From: Gammaproteobacteria bacterium
GTDB lineage: Bacteria; Pseudomonadota; Gammaproteobacteria; Steroidobacterales; Steroidobacteraceae
DNA: 64,000 bases
Reading direction: 5' to 3'
NCBI GenBank assembly: GCA_947469285.1
Contig: CANIOW010000012.1
Location: forward strand, 28,295-92,294
Positions within the stretch are counted from its first letter, which is position 1, and each line of letters starts with the position of its first letter. This document shows, in pieces, positions 38,089-47,133 of this stretch. A program made the translations under genes and the position numbers. A model generated the notes under the pieces. The model was not told the DNA's origin, searched no databases, and worked only from the letters and a program-made list of their open reading frames with translations.

Positions 38089-38748
38089 TCAGTTCATCGC
38101 GACTGGCAAGCTCAAGGCGCGATAAACGCCCAGGACGCGCGGCACATACTGCCGGGTCTCGCGATAAGGGGGAATACGGCGCCCATAGCGTTCGACGGCG
38201 TTTTCACCGGCGTTATAGGCGGCCACCACCAATTCGAGATCATTCGCAAAGCGTTTTACCAGGGTACTGAGGTACCGCGCGCCGCCATGGATATTCTGCC
38301 GGGGGTCGAAGCTGTCTTGCACCCCGAAACGGGCTGCCGTCTGCGGCATTAACTGCATCAGGCCGCGGGCGCCAGTACGTGAAACCGCACGCGGGTTAAA
38401 GGCACTTTCGACGGTCATGACCGCGCGCAGCAGCTCCGGCTCGACGCCATTGTCCGCCGCCGCTTCCTTGATCATCCCTTCGTAGGCCGCTGAACGTCGG
38501 CGCAGCGCCGACGCGGAGATGCGATCGGCGGCATCACCACCACCTGCCGCCGGCTCCGGAGGCGACGCCAGTAGGAGCTCAAAGTCACTTTCCACCGGCA
38601 CATTGCTGTAGTGCATCACGCCCGCTTCGTCCGCGTAGGCATAGATACTGGCCGCCGCCGGCCAGGCCAGCACCGTCAGCAGTACCCCAACGGCAGCCGC
38701 AGCCCGCCGGTACTTTCGCCACAACCAAGGATGGAACACACGCTTCAT
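38089..38748 (-). CDS. Lytic transglycosylase (SLT domain)
   Basis: 219 residues. Signal-like N-terminus (helix ending AWPAAA-S), a DUF4124-like YAYADEAGVMHYSNVP segment, then an SLT domain (about 105-205) with the catalytic glutamate in VESAFNPRAVS and GARGLMQLMPQTA and the AAYNAGENAV tail motif. It cleaves peptidoglycan, possibly making room for the secretion apparatus encoded next. Starts ATG 38748 (MKRVFHPW). Confidence 0.88.
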   Translation of the reverse strand: MKRVFHPWLWRKYRRAAAAVGVLLTVLAWPAAASIYAYADEAGVMHYSNVPVESDFELLLASPPEPAAGGGDAADRISASALRRRSAAYEGMIKEAAADNGVEPELLRAVMTVESAFNPRAVSRTGARGLMQLMPQTAARFGVQDSFDPRQNIHGGARYLSTLVKRFANDLELVVAAYNAGENAVERYGRRIPPYRETRQYVPRVLGVYRALSLPVAMN

Positions 38749-38781
38749 GAGAGTAGTGTGCCGCCCCGAGCCTCTCACCAG

Positions 38782-38801
38782 AGGTAGGGTAAACCCTACC
38801 T
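38782..38801. promoter_or_regulatory. 20-bp palindrome upstream of the NarL-type regulator gene
   Basis: AGGTAGGGT and ACCCTACCT arms around AA: nine perfect pairs. It is followed by TTTTCGGGTG. Position is between the divergent transglycosylase and regulator genes (about 230 bases before the regulator). Two weaker dyads of the same kind (38913-38930 and 38944-38960) lie closer to the gene. Confidence 0.55.
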
Positions 38802-38912
38802 TTTCGGGTGGGGGACTAGGTACACAGCGGAGTGAGCACTGCGTCGCATCTTGGTACCACCCCCCTCGTCCAGATCACCAACGCTATTCTTATGGGCCTT
38901 GGAACGGGGGTG

Positions 38913-38930
38913 GAGTAGGGTTTTCACCCA
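38913..38930. promoter_or_regulatory. Second GGGT/ACCC site before the NarL-type regulator gene
   Basis: Reads GAGTAGGGTTTTCACCCA. The GAGTAGGGT half recurs, on the opposite strand, in the promoter of the cytochrome operon at 50793-50809, and GTTTTCACCCA recurs in the hairpin at 24440-24473. Confidence 0.4.
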
Positions 38931-39029
38931 AAACTTGGCGAATGGGGTACGTTTTTCCCCTCCGCGGCGTACTCTACGGTGGTCGCGGTCTCCATCAGGG
39001 AGCTGGACGGGCTCAGGACGCTCAGTGAC

Positions 39030-39710
39030 ATGCAATCGACCAAAAAAACCATCGTTATCGCCGACGACCACGGCATCATGCGGGATGGCCTGTGCGCCCT
39101 GATCAATGGCGAACCCGATCTCAAGGTGATTGGCACGGCGACCAATGGCCGAGAGGCCATCCGCGCCGCAGAGGTGCTCAAGCCGGATCTGGTGATGATG
39201 GACATGTCCATGCCGCTCACCAACGGCCCTGAAGCCATCGAGCACATCAAACGCCGTTCACCCGAACAGCGGATCTTGGTCCTGACCTTCCACACCGATG
39301 ATCAGCATATTCACGCAGCGCTGCGTGCCGGGGCCGACGGCTACGTCCTCAAAGATGACAGCCGACTCGAGATGCTGACAGGCGTTCGCGCGGTCCTCAG
39401 CGGCAAAAGCTTTCTCTCGCCCGCCATCTGTGAGCGGGTGGTCAATGGTTATCTAGGGGGAGGCGGTCACTCCTCGCCCCGACTGACCGGCACCCAGTCA
39501 ACGATCGGCGCAGAAGTGTTATCGCAGCGCGAGCGCGAGGTGATCAAGCTGATCGCCGAGGGTTACCGAACCCGAGAAATCGCCACGCTACTGTCACTTT
39601 CCCATAAGACGATCGAAAAGCACCGCAGCAATTTGATGCGCAAGCTCGGTCTGCGCAGCGCCGCCGCGGTTACCGCCTACGCCATCGCTAACGGCTTCGT
39701 GCGTCCCTAG
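39030..39710 (+). CDS. NarL/FixJ-type response regulator
   Basis: 226 residues: receiver domain with acidic ADDHG, phospho-acceptor in VMMDMSMPL and K in VLKDD, then a LuxR helix-turn-helix (about 160-225, LSQREREVIKLIAEGYRTREIATLL, KTIEKHRSNLMRKLG). ATG 39030 with AGGA. It is convergent with the kinase gene that ends 60 bases away; the two are probably cognate although in opposite orientation. Confidence 0.9.
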   Translation: MQSTKKTIVIADDHGIMRDGLCALINGEPDLKVIGTATNGREAIRAAEVLKPDLVMMDMSMPLTNGPEAIEHIKRRSPEQRILVLTFHTDDQHIHAALRAGADGYVLKDDSRLEMLTGVRAVLSGKSFLSPAICERVVNGYLGGGGHSSPRLTGTQSTIGAEVLSQREREVIKLIAEGYRTREIATLLSLSHKTIEKHRSNLMRKLGLRSAAAVTAYAIANGFVRP

Positions 39711-39769
39711 ATTTGGCATGACTGCCCAGCACGCGCTGCGATGCCGCGAGCGAGCGCCCTCCTCCCCGC

Positions 39770-41011
39770 TCAATAGCCGACAGGCACTTCCGGCATCGTG
39801 TCGGCCACGGCACGAATCTTCGCGCGTGACCAGCTCGCCAGCACCGTCGTCCCCTCGCCTGGCACGGAAGTGACCTTGCAGCTACCTCCCGTGCGCTCGG
39901 CACGTTCGCGCATCGTCGACAGGCCCAGGCCGCGACGCCGCGACGTCTGACGCACCACAAACCCCGCGCCATTATCGTGGACACGCAGCAGCACCCGTCG
40001 TGCCGAAAATTCCGCGGTCACCTCAAGACGCGTGGCTCCGGAATGTTTGGCCGCGTTGTTGAGTGCCTCCTGCAGAATACGCACCACCGACACGCAGACC
40101 AACATGGGCAATGCCCCCGGAGCACCTTCGATTCGATGTTCCATCTGCAACCCAGGGCGGCTGAGCCCGAACTCGTTGCAGAGTAATTCGAGCGTGGCAT
40201 CCAGCCCAAACTCCTCCAGCATGGAAGGTCGCAGGTTACGTACGATGCTGCGCACCTCGGCAATGGCTGCCTGCACCTGCGAGAAGCCACGGGCAACATC
40301 GGCACGCACCGGATGGTCTGCGCTACGCTCCATCGCCGTTTCGAGGGTGAGTTTGGCCATGCTGAGACACTGGCCCAGCGAGTCATGCAGGTCATCAGCA
40401 ATGCGTCGCCGTTCCGCTTCCTGCGCCATGATCAGCTCTGCCGACAGCAGACGTAGCTTACGATCGAGACGCGCCACCTGCGCCTCACGCTCAACTGACT
40501 CTTGGGTCAGCAAGTCGGCGAGTTCACGATTCGTCTCGCGGAGCATACCGGTGAGCTTGCGACCCTCGGTGATGTCACTCACGGTGAGCGTCATCAGCGC
40601 CGCATCACCCGAGGCTGCAGCAAAACTGGGTTTCACGCACAGCCGCAAGGTGCGACCTGATAGCGCGTCCTGCAGCTCCCACTCCAAGGTGCCGACCGTC
40701 GGCTGAGCACCCAGCGCATGCAGTAACGAACGGCGCAAGACACAGTCTTTGTCCTGGCAACCTGGATGCAGACGCTCATGGATGCCAACGCCACGGCGTT
40801 CCGCCACCCGCTGCAAGACCACCCCATCTACCTGGCGCCCAACTTCAAGGATGACCCCGCGCGCATCCACGAGAAAGTCCACCTGAGGCGGTGGCTGGAC
40901 CGCTAATTGGCGAAACGACGTCTGATTGGCATCGAGTTCAGCGCGCAGCTCCGCCTCGGTCCACAGGCGACGTTCGGGTATGGCAGCTTCAGCTTCGGGT
41001 GCGGGTTCCAT
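39770..41011 (-). CDS. Soluble sensor histidine kinase (HisKA_3 type) with PAS-like input and a cysteine pair
   Basis: 413 residues with no membrane helices. PAS-like input region at about 30-165, including HPGCQDKDC (C85 and C90), then a coiled coil, HisKA_3 dimerisation domain with phospho-acceptor H in ERRRIADDLHDSLGQ, and a HATPase ending GLGLSTMRERAERTGG. Such kinases pair with NarL-type regulators, and one is encoded next to it. The Cys pair could be a redox or metal sensor. ATG 41011 is chosen over TTG 41047. Confidence 0.85.
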   Translation of the reverse strand: MEPAPEAEAAIPERRLWTEAELRAELDANQTSFRQLAVQPPPQVDFLVDARGVILEVGRQVDGVVLQRVAERRGVGIHERLHPGCQDKDCVLRRSLLHALGAQPTVGTLEWELQDALSGRTLRLCVKPSFAAASGDAALMTLTVSDITEGRKLTGMLRETNRELADLLTQESVEREAQVARLDRKLRLLSAELIMAQEAERRRIADDLHDSLGQCLSMAKLTLETAMERSADHPVRADVARGFSQVQAAIAEVRSIVRNLRPSMLEEFGLDATLELLCNEFGLSRPGLQMEHRIEGAPGALPMLVCVSVVRILQEALNNAAKHSGATRLEVTAEFSARRVLLRVHDNGAGFVVRQTSRRRGLGLSTMRERAERTGGSCKVTSVPGEGTTVLASWSRAKIRAVADTMPEVPVGY

Positions 41012-41055
41012 GGGCGGGAGCCTAATCGCTAGCGAGCGGCGCGGCAACCGCGCCG

Positions 41056-41748
41056 TTATTCGGTCAAGGTCGCGCTTAATTGGCGCAAGGCTTCAACGCC
41101 GCGGGTACCCCAAGGCGTATATACCGCACGCCCCGCTTGTGCGCGCTCCACTTCCACCCGTACCTGACGGGCGGTGGTCATGGCCCGCAGCAACGCGATG
41201 GGCAGCGGAAAGTACCGGCGTACACCACTGCCGGCGGGCGGCGGATACAACTCACGGTCCCGAACCGGGTCCAGGCCGTCGACCGCCACCAGGGTGAAAG
41301 GCGTTTTATCCAGCCGCAACACTAATTTTTCTGGCACTTCGAGATGGGTGTCAGTGCCACGAATACGACCACGGTCGATGGTTGTCCAAGCGACCACGAC
41401 CAGGTAATAGTCGTAGTCCCCGATGTGATTCACGGCGATAGCGCCGAGTGACAAATAGTCGCGCGCATTGGCCGCCAGCGACGGCTCTTCATGCCCGACC
41501 ACCAGCGGTTCGGCCGCGCCCGTGACAGTGACGGCCGTGCGACGGTCGGTAAATTGGCGTGGCTCGAGGGAAGCCTCTTCATCACTGGCGGCCTCAGTGA
41601 GTGCAGCGTCATGCCCCACGCCCGCCCACTTGGCATGCAGCATGGCCGTCATGCCCGTGCAGCCCGCCAGACCCACCGCCCACAGCAGTCCGAGCGGCAC
41701 CCAATACAGGGACCGACGGTGCAGCGGCAGCAGGCGGTCAAAAATCAA
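41056..41748 (-). CDS. Putative lipoprotein of the cytochrome operon, unknown function
   Basis: Signal segment with lipobox L-A-G-C and a mature part of about 200 residues with no recognised domain; alternating short strands (YDYYLVVVAWTTIDRGRIRGTD, EKLVLRLDK) suggest a beta-rich fold. The start is uncertain: the frame runs into the upstream barrel gene, and TTG 41748 is the best-placed start, overlapping that gene by 11 bases. It is last in the cytochrome operon, so it may be an accessory outer-membrane lipoprotein of the conduit. Confidence 0.6.
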   Translation of the reverse strand: MIFDRLLPLHRRSLYWVPLGLLWAVGLAGCTGMTAMLHAKWAGVGHDAALTEAASDEEASLEPRQFTDRRTAVTVTGAAEPLVVGHEEPSLAANARDYLSLGAIAVNHIGDYDYYLVVVAWTTIDRGRIRGTDTHLEVPEKLVLRLDKTPFTLVAVDGLDPVRDRELYPPPAGSGVRRYFPLPIALLRAMTTARQVRVEVERAQAGRAVYTPWGTRGVEALRQLSATLTE

Positions 41749-43906
41749 AGCGGTACCCCAAAGACACCCACCAGCGTCGGTCCTTGCTGTTATCGATGAG
41801 CGGCGATTTGCGATTTGCCCACTCGCCTCCGGCCTCAAATTCTACCGTGGTGCGACGACCACGCCAGTCTAATCGTAGCGACGGGCTGACCAGAAACTGG
41901 TCGCCACCGTCCGAGAAGAACGTCCGGTGATCCACCCGCAGACGGGGCCCGGCGCGCAACCCGCTCCAGACCGGGAACCGGGAACTGACATACAAGGATT
42001 CCCCAGTGGTCAGGTCGCCTTGCTGCAGACGCAGACCCACGATACTCGAATCGCCCTCAGTGAACAGGCTGTTGGCGAGCAGCTGCGCGGACAAGGCTTT
42101 ATCCAGTCCAGTGCCCGGAATCCCTTCCACCCCGCCCGAAGGGGCGAGCTCGCCAAAACGCGACACTGTTAAATCGACATTCCACTGCAAGCGCTCACCC
42201 CAAGGGCGGCTCACCCCCAGCGATACCGTGTCGCTGTCACCGGTGCGGTCCGAAGCCCACTGCTCAGCCGTAGCGATACCGACCGTGTCAATCAGCTCAC
42301 TGAGCGTATTAAACGGCTGACCGATCAGGGCATTGCGCGTGGTGAGGTACGGGCTCTTGCGATGGTCCAGGGTGCTGGTGAAGGTCCAGCGGTCGCCCCA
42401 TTGCAGCGTGCCGAGCAGCATCACTGAATTGAGTGCCTGATAGTGCACGTCGTAGTCCACCAGACCGACCACGGAAGTGCCGTCCTTGAAGTAGCGTATC
42501 TCGCCACCAACCGCCTGGCGGTCTACGTGGCTGTCGTAGTTTTGCTGCAGGGCATAAACGCTGTAATCCCAGCGCCCCCCCTTGGTGCCAATATCGAGAC
42601 TGACACCGGCAAACTGCCGATTGGTTTGGAACCGATCACCCGAGCGTTCAATGGGCAGACCAGCCACCAGGTTCAGCCGATAACGCTTATTGATTTTCCA
42701 GCCGGCATACAGGCCGTCGAAGGTGCCGAGCACGCCACCCGTGTGGCGCGACTGCCGACCAAAACGACCGGTGAGCTGCCATTGGCGATCCGTGAGTTCC
42801 ACGAACCCATACGACAGCCGGATATTGCTACCCGCACCGCGCCCATCCGGCAACAGATCTTTAAGGTATCCACCGTTCAAGCGCACCGCAAAGTCATAAC
42901 GTTCACCACGACGACGCGCGCTGAAGTCCACGTCCGTCCGCAGCGAGTTCAGCGCAAGGAAACTCTCACTGACATCGCCGGTGGTGAAACTGGCGCTGTC
43001 ACGGCGGTATTCCTGCGACAAACCCCCAAAAAAATCCCAGAGTTGGCTGCGGCGAGTTTGAGCCACGCCACGCGAAGTGGGGTCGAGGGTGGTCAGTGCG
43101 ACTAAACGCTGCTCGACCCGCGTCGCCTGCTCGCCATTCGGATAGACCTTTAGATAGTCCTCATACTCCGCCTTGGCGTGCGCCAACTGCCCATTGCGCT
43201 CGCGCGCCAGGCCCAGCAACTCGAGTGCTTCGCGGCGTTGCGGATATTCAGGGTATTCCACCAAGCGGGTATAGAGCCGCACCGCCGCCACGTAGTCCTT
43301 GGAGTCAAAGGCCAGTCGTGCTTCACGCAATTGCGCGGACAACACGTCGGGGGTTGGCAGTACCCGCGTCGCTGGATGCGCCGTCCCAGCCTGGGCAACA
43401 CCGCCACCGGCGGCAGCTGCAGCACCTGCCGCAGCAGGCTTACCGCCGGCGACCGTACGCACCGGGGCCGCGCCTACATTGGGCAGGAGGATATGCAGCC
43501 CGCCAAAATCGGCATCTGGCTGCACTTCAAATTCCACCAGCTTGGCGAAGCGTAGCGACAAGATCGGGTTGATGCTGCTTTCGCCGTCAAACGACGTTTC
43601 CAGCAGCCGCGCTGCATTGATGCCATCCGCCGGCATCGACTCATGCGCGCTGCGGATACCCGCCGGGCACCCGGGCAGCGGCGCCAGCGCAATCCGCACC
43701 TCGTCACCGGCGCGCAACGGAAAATGGCTGAGGTAACGCATGGGACAGGCGAAACGGATAACCACCTCACCGCGGCCGTTACCACCGCCAATGTCCACTT
43801 GCCGTACCCACTGGGACTCCTGCGCCAGTGCCATCGTGGGCAACAGCGCCCCCAGAACGGCGACGAAGGTATAACCACCAACGCTCACCCAGCGATTTAT
43901 GCGCAT
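41738..43906 (-). CDS. Outer-membrane beta-barrel protein with TPR domain, putative cytochrome porin
   Basis: 722 residues. Signal peptide (cleavage near ALA-QE, 28); N-terminal soluble domain with two Cys (about 54 and 79); Ala/Gly linker at about 155-175; TPR repeats at about 190-262 (AFDSKDYVAAVRLYTRLVE, AEYEDYLKVYPNG); then about 440 residues of amphipathic strands ending in aromatic F (YRFDF), as required for Bam-dependent barrel insertion. It lies 2 bases after the giant cytochrome gene. By analogy with MtrB/PioB-type barrels it could sheathe a cytochrome through the outer membrane, but homology to those is not evident. Confidence 0.75.
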   Translation of the reverse strand: MRINRWVSVGGYTFVAVLGALLPTMALAQESQWVRQVDIGGGNGRGEVVIRFACPMRYLSHFPLRAGDEVRIALAPLPGCPAGIRSAHESMPADGINAARLLETSFDGESSINPILSLRFAKLVEFEVQPDADFGGLHILLPNVGAAPVRTVAGGKPAAAGAAAAAGGGVAQAGTAHPATRVLPTPDVLSAQLREARLAFDSKDYVAAVRLYTRLVEYPEYPQRREALELLGLARERNGQLAHAKAEYEDYLKVYPNGEQATRVEQRLVALTTLDPTSRGVAQTRRSQLWDFFGGLSQEYRRDSASFTTGDVSESFLALNSLRTDVDFSARRRGERYDFAVRLNGGYLKDLLPDGRGAGSNIRLSYGFVELTDRQWQLTGRFGRQSRHTGGVLGTFDGLYAGWKINKRYRLNLVAGLPIERSGDRFQTNRQFAGVSLDIGTKGGRWDYSVYALQQNYDSHVDRQAVGGEIRYFKDGTSVVGLVDYDVHYQALNSVMLLGTLQWGDRWTFTSTLDHRKSPYLTTRNALIGQPFNTLSELIDTVGIATAEQWASDRTGDSDTVSLGVSRPWGERLQWNVDLTVSRFGELAPSGGVEGIPGTGLDKALSAQLLANSLFTEGDSSIVGLRLQQGDLTTGESLYVSSRFPVWSGLRAGPRLRVDHRTFFSDGGDQFLVSPSLRLDWRGRRTTVEFEAGGEWANRKSPLIDNSKDRRWWVSLGYRFDF

Positions 43907-43908
43907 CC

Positions 43909-46900
43909 TCAGAAAGTCCTACTCGTCACTTTGTGACAACCAGAGGCCGCACAGTTCGGGTTTTTACGGCCGGTCCCGTTGAGCGTTGTTCCATGCTCAC
44001 GCGAACCTCGGTCAAAGTGACAAGCGGCGCAGAACGGCTTGTAGGCAGGGAACGGGTAAGGCACCGCTTCGGCGTTGCTGGTATGGCAAGCCAAACACGG
44101 ACGCCCGAGGGCATTGCCATGGTCTCCGGAGTAGTTCACCGACAGGTGACGGAAGCCTGGGATGACCACTGGCGTCCAAGCCGTGGTGGTGTGGCAGTAG
44201 TCGCAAGAACGGTTGGTCAGGAAGTGGCCCTGGCCCTTACCCGTCGCACGCACACCGTTATGGCAACTGGTGCAGGTGCCCGGCGTCACACCAATATGAT
44301 CGAACCGTGCCGGACGCCAAGCGAGCGTGGTGTGGCAGGCATCGCAAGAGCGCGTGGTGGGGAAATGGGTCGCGTTCTTACCCGTCGCCTTGAGCCCGTC
44401 ATGGCAGGAAGCGCAGGTGCCGGCCACCACGCCCACGTGGTCAAAACGCGCCGGCAGCCAGGCGCTGGTCACGTGACAGTCGCCGCAGCTGGTGCTCGAC
44501 GGAATATGCAGCGCGTGTTTCCCGCGAGCAATGGTGCCGTTGTGGCAGCTAAAGCAGGTCCCCAGCACCTCCACGTGATCGACGCGCGGAACCGGTTTCC
44601 AGGTGTTCGTGTTATGGCAGGCCGAACAATTGCTGGTGGTATTAATGTGCGTGAGGTTCTTGCCGAGTGCCTTGACGCCATTGTGGCAACTGGCACAAGT
44701 CCCAAGCACCTCGAGATGGTTGACCCGGGTGGCCGGGTTCCAGTTGGCCGTGTTATGGCAGGCCGAGCAATTACTGCTGGTACTGATATGCGTGAGGTTC
44801 TTGCCGAGCGCCTTGGTGCCGTTATGGCAACTGAAGCACGTACCCAGGACCTGACCATGATCCACCCGGGTCACGGGCTTCCAGATCGTGGTGACGTGGC
44901 AGGCTTCGCAACTATTGGTAGTGCTCAAGTGCAGTACATGTTTGCCAGTAGCGGTGACGCCATTGTGGCAACTGACGCAATTGGTGGTGACTCCAGCATG
45001 GTCAAAGCGCGCTGGCTTCCACGCTGCCGTGGAGTGGCAGGCATCGCACGAAGCTGTCGTGGCCGCATGCGTTGGGCCCTTGCCGGTGGCCTGCTGCCCA
45101 TTGTGGCAGGAGGCACAAGTGCCTGGTGCCACCGTGGAATGATCAAAGTGTGCCGGCAGCCAGGCGACGGTGGAGTGGCAGTTATCGCAACCGGCCGTCG
45201 TGGGCACGTGGGTATTTGGCTTACCGAGAGCCACAGCGCCATTGTGGCAACTGGCGCAGGTTCCCACCACCTCGCGGTGGTCTACTCGGGTGGCTGGCTG
45301 CCAGATTGAAGTGGTATGGCAAGCGTCGCAGTTGTTAGTGCTCTTGATATGCACCGTGCCCTTGCCGCGCGCCTTAGCACCGTTATGACAACTGGCGCAG
45401 GTGCCGAGCACTTCCGCGTGATCCACGCGGAGCGCCGGCTTCCAGACCACGGTGCTATGGCAAGTTTCGCAATTGTTACTCGTGCTCAGGTGCAGCGTGT
45501 GCTTGCCGCTGGCATTGACCCCATTGTGGCAACTAGAGCAATTGCCCGTGATGCCGGCATGGTCGAAGCGCGCGGGACGCCAAGCACTGGTGCTATGACA
45601 GGCGTCGCAGGATTCGGTGGTCGCCACATGCGTTAGGGTCTTGCCGGTGGCTTGCTGCCCGTTGTGGCAGGTAGCACAAGTGCCGGCCGCGACCCCCGTG
45701 TGATCATAGTGCGCTGGTAGCCACGCCACAGTGGAGTGACACGAGTCGCAGGAGGACGTGGTCGGCACGTGGCTAGGCGGCTTGCCGGTAGACTGGACAC
45801 CATTGTGGCAAGTGGCACAGGTGCCTGCGGCCACGCCGCTATGATTGAAACGCGCCGGCACCCACGCCACCGTGGTGTGGCAGGTGTCGCAGTTTTGTAC
45901 CGTCGGGATATGCAGGGCACTCTTCCCGGTAGCCATGGTGCCGTTGTGGCAGGTGGAGCAACTGCCCAGCACCTCGACGTGGTCGACGCGGGTGACCGGC
46001 TTCCAGGCAATAGTGGCATGGCAGGCACCGCAGTTCGTGGTCGAGGCGATGTGCAGCGTGTTCTTGGCAGAGGCGGTGGTGCCGTTGTGGCAGGACACGC
46101 AAGTACCCTGCACCTGGGTGTGATCCACCCGCGATGCTGGCGTCCAGGCCGTGGTGGTGTGGCAACTCTCGCAGCGCGCCGTGCTGGCAATGTGCGTTGC
46201 CGTCTTGCCCACAGCCATCGTGCCGTTATGGCAGGTGCTGCATCCACCCACAATCCCAAGATGACTGAAACTGGCCGGCGCCCAGGCGCTGGTGTTATGG
46301 CACAGTTCGCAGCTTTGCGTGGTCGGCACGTGTTGAACATGCTTACCGGTCGCGTTCACGCCGTTATGGCAACTACCACAGTTGTCGGTGATGCCCGCAT
46401 GGCTGAAGCCTGCCGGTTTCCACGCAATGGTCGAGTGACAGGTCTCGCAGGTGTTGTCCGAGCGCACATGGGTGGCATGCTTACCCGTGGCACTGGCACC
46501 GTTATGGCAAGTGAAACAACCGGAATTGATACCCACATGCGAGAAATTCGCCGGTTTCCAGGCGACCGTGATGTGGCAGGTTTCGCAGGTATTAGCGCTA
46601 GGGATATGCAGCGCATGTTTGCCCGTAGCGCGGGTGCCGTCATGACAGGCAGAACAGCCATCTAGAATGCCATCATGCGAGAAGAAGGCCGGCACCCAGC
46701 TCTGGGTCGAGTGGCAAACATCGCAGTTCTGCGCCACCACGATATGCGTCGCGTCTTTGCCGCGCGCTTGCACATTATTATGACAACTACTACAGCTGCC
46801 AAGCATCTCGCGGTGGTCAAATTTAATCGCTGGCCGGAACGACTGTGGCGTATGGCAGCTTTCGCAGCGGTTGCTGCTGAGGATATGCGCCGTGTGTTTC

Positions 46901-47133
46901 GGCGTGGCGGCGATTCGACTGCCACGCGTATGACAAGTAGCACAGTCGCGAGGCGTGCCTTTAAAAATGGCATTAACGTGGCAGGACTCGCATGGGGCGT
47001 CGCGATGCTTGCCGATCAGTTCAAAGCCGGTGGTGAAGTGGTCGAACGAAGTGCCTACCTGAGCCTGCACGGCCCCCGGCAGCCAAGAGGACAGGACGAG
47101 TAATGCCAACAGCAGCCAGCGGTGCAGCTTCAT
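43909..47133 (-). CDS. Giant multihaem c-type cytochrome (44 haem sites)
   Basis: 1074 residues with a signal peptide (about 1-24, ending VQA-Q). I count 43 CXXCH motifs plus one CX4CH (C1061-H1067), so up to 44 haems. Residues 114-986 are 19 tandem di-haem modules of about 46 residues, pattern CxxCHNG-x-ATGK-x-H ... CxxCHxTxAWxPAxFDH. The spare histidines (xxH and FDH) are good distal ligands, as in cytochrome c3/NapC-type modules. It probably forms a long nanowire-like electron path through the periplasm or outside the cell. ATGA overlap with the 21-haem gene. Confidence 0.92.
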   Translation of the reverse strand: MKLHRWLLLALLVLSSWLPGAVQAQVGTSFDHFTTGFELIGKHRDAPCESCHVNAIFKGTPRDCATCHTRGSRIAATPKHTAHILSSNRCESCHTPQSFRPAIKFDHREMLGSCSSCHNNVQARGKDATHIVVAQNCDVCHSTQSWVPAFFSHDGILDGCSACHDGTRATGKHALHIPSANTCETCHITVAWKPANFSHVGINSGCFTCHNGASATGKHATHVRSDNTCETCHSTIAWKPAGFSHAGITDNCGSCHNGVNATGKHVQHVPTTQSCELCHNTSAWAPASFSHLGIVGGCSTCHNGTMAVGKTATHIASTARCESCHTTTAWTPASRVDHTQVQGTCVSCHNGTTASAKNTLHIASTTNCGACHATIAWKPVTRVDHVEVLGSCSTCHNGTMATGKSALHIPTVQNCDTCHTTVAWVPARFNHSGVAAGTCATCHNGVQSTGKPPSHVPTTSSCDSCHSTVAWLPAHYDHTGVAAGTCATCHNGQQATGKTLTHVATTESCDACHSTSAWRPARFDHAGITGNCSSCHNGVNASGKHTLHLSTSNNCETCHSTVVWKPALRVDHAEVLGTCASCHNGAKARGKGTVHIKSTNNCDACHTTSIWQPATRVDHREVVGTCASCHNGAVALGKPNTHVPTTAGCDNCHSTVAWLPAHFDHSTVAPGTCASCHNGQQATGKGPTHAATTASCDACHSTAAWKPARFDHAGVTTNCVSCHNGVTATGKHVLHLSTTNSCEACHVTTIWKPVTRVDHGQVLGTCFSCHNGTKALGKNLTHISTSSNCSACHNTANWNPATRVNHLEVLGTCASCHNGVKALGKNLTHINTTSNCSACHNTNTWKPVPRVDHVEVLGTCFSCHNGTIARGKHALHIPSSTSCGDCHVTSAWLPARFDHVGVVAGTCASCHDGLKATGKNATHFPTTRSCDACHTTLAWRPARFDHIGVTPGTCTSCHNGVRATGKGQGHFLTNRSCDYCHTTTAWTPVVIPGFRHLSVNYSGDHGNALGRPCLACHTSNAEAVPYPFPAYKPFCAACHFDRGSREHGTTLNGTGRKNPNCAASGCHKVTSRTF
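44176..46794 (-). repeat. Nineteen tandem di-haem repeats inside the giant cytochrome gene
   Basis: About 138 bases per unit, in frame, encoding residues 114-986. Copies keep the C-x-x-C-H and G-K positions but differ at synonymous sites, so the array is old rather than freshly amplified. Mutable copy number by recombination is still possible. Long open frames on the opposite strand through this array are by-products of its codon pattern. Confidence 0.85.

Noticed and set aside
43828..46665. Two long plus-strand open frames (493 and 309 codons) over the giant cytochrome gene
   Set aside because: They run antisense to the haem repeats. Their Gly/Ala/Val/His-rich repetitive translation arises from the reverse complement of the repeated CXXCH codons, and there is no ribosome site or domain.
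44176..46794. CRISPR-like appearance of regular repeats
   Set aside because: Repeats are in frame, about 138 bases, and diverge at third positions while keeping haem motifs. There are no short identical repeats with unique spacers.
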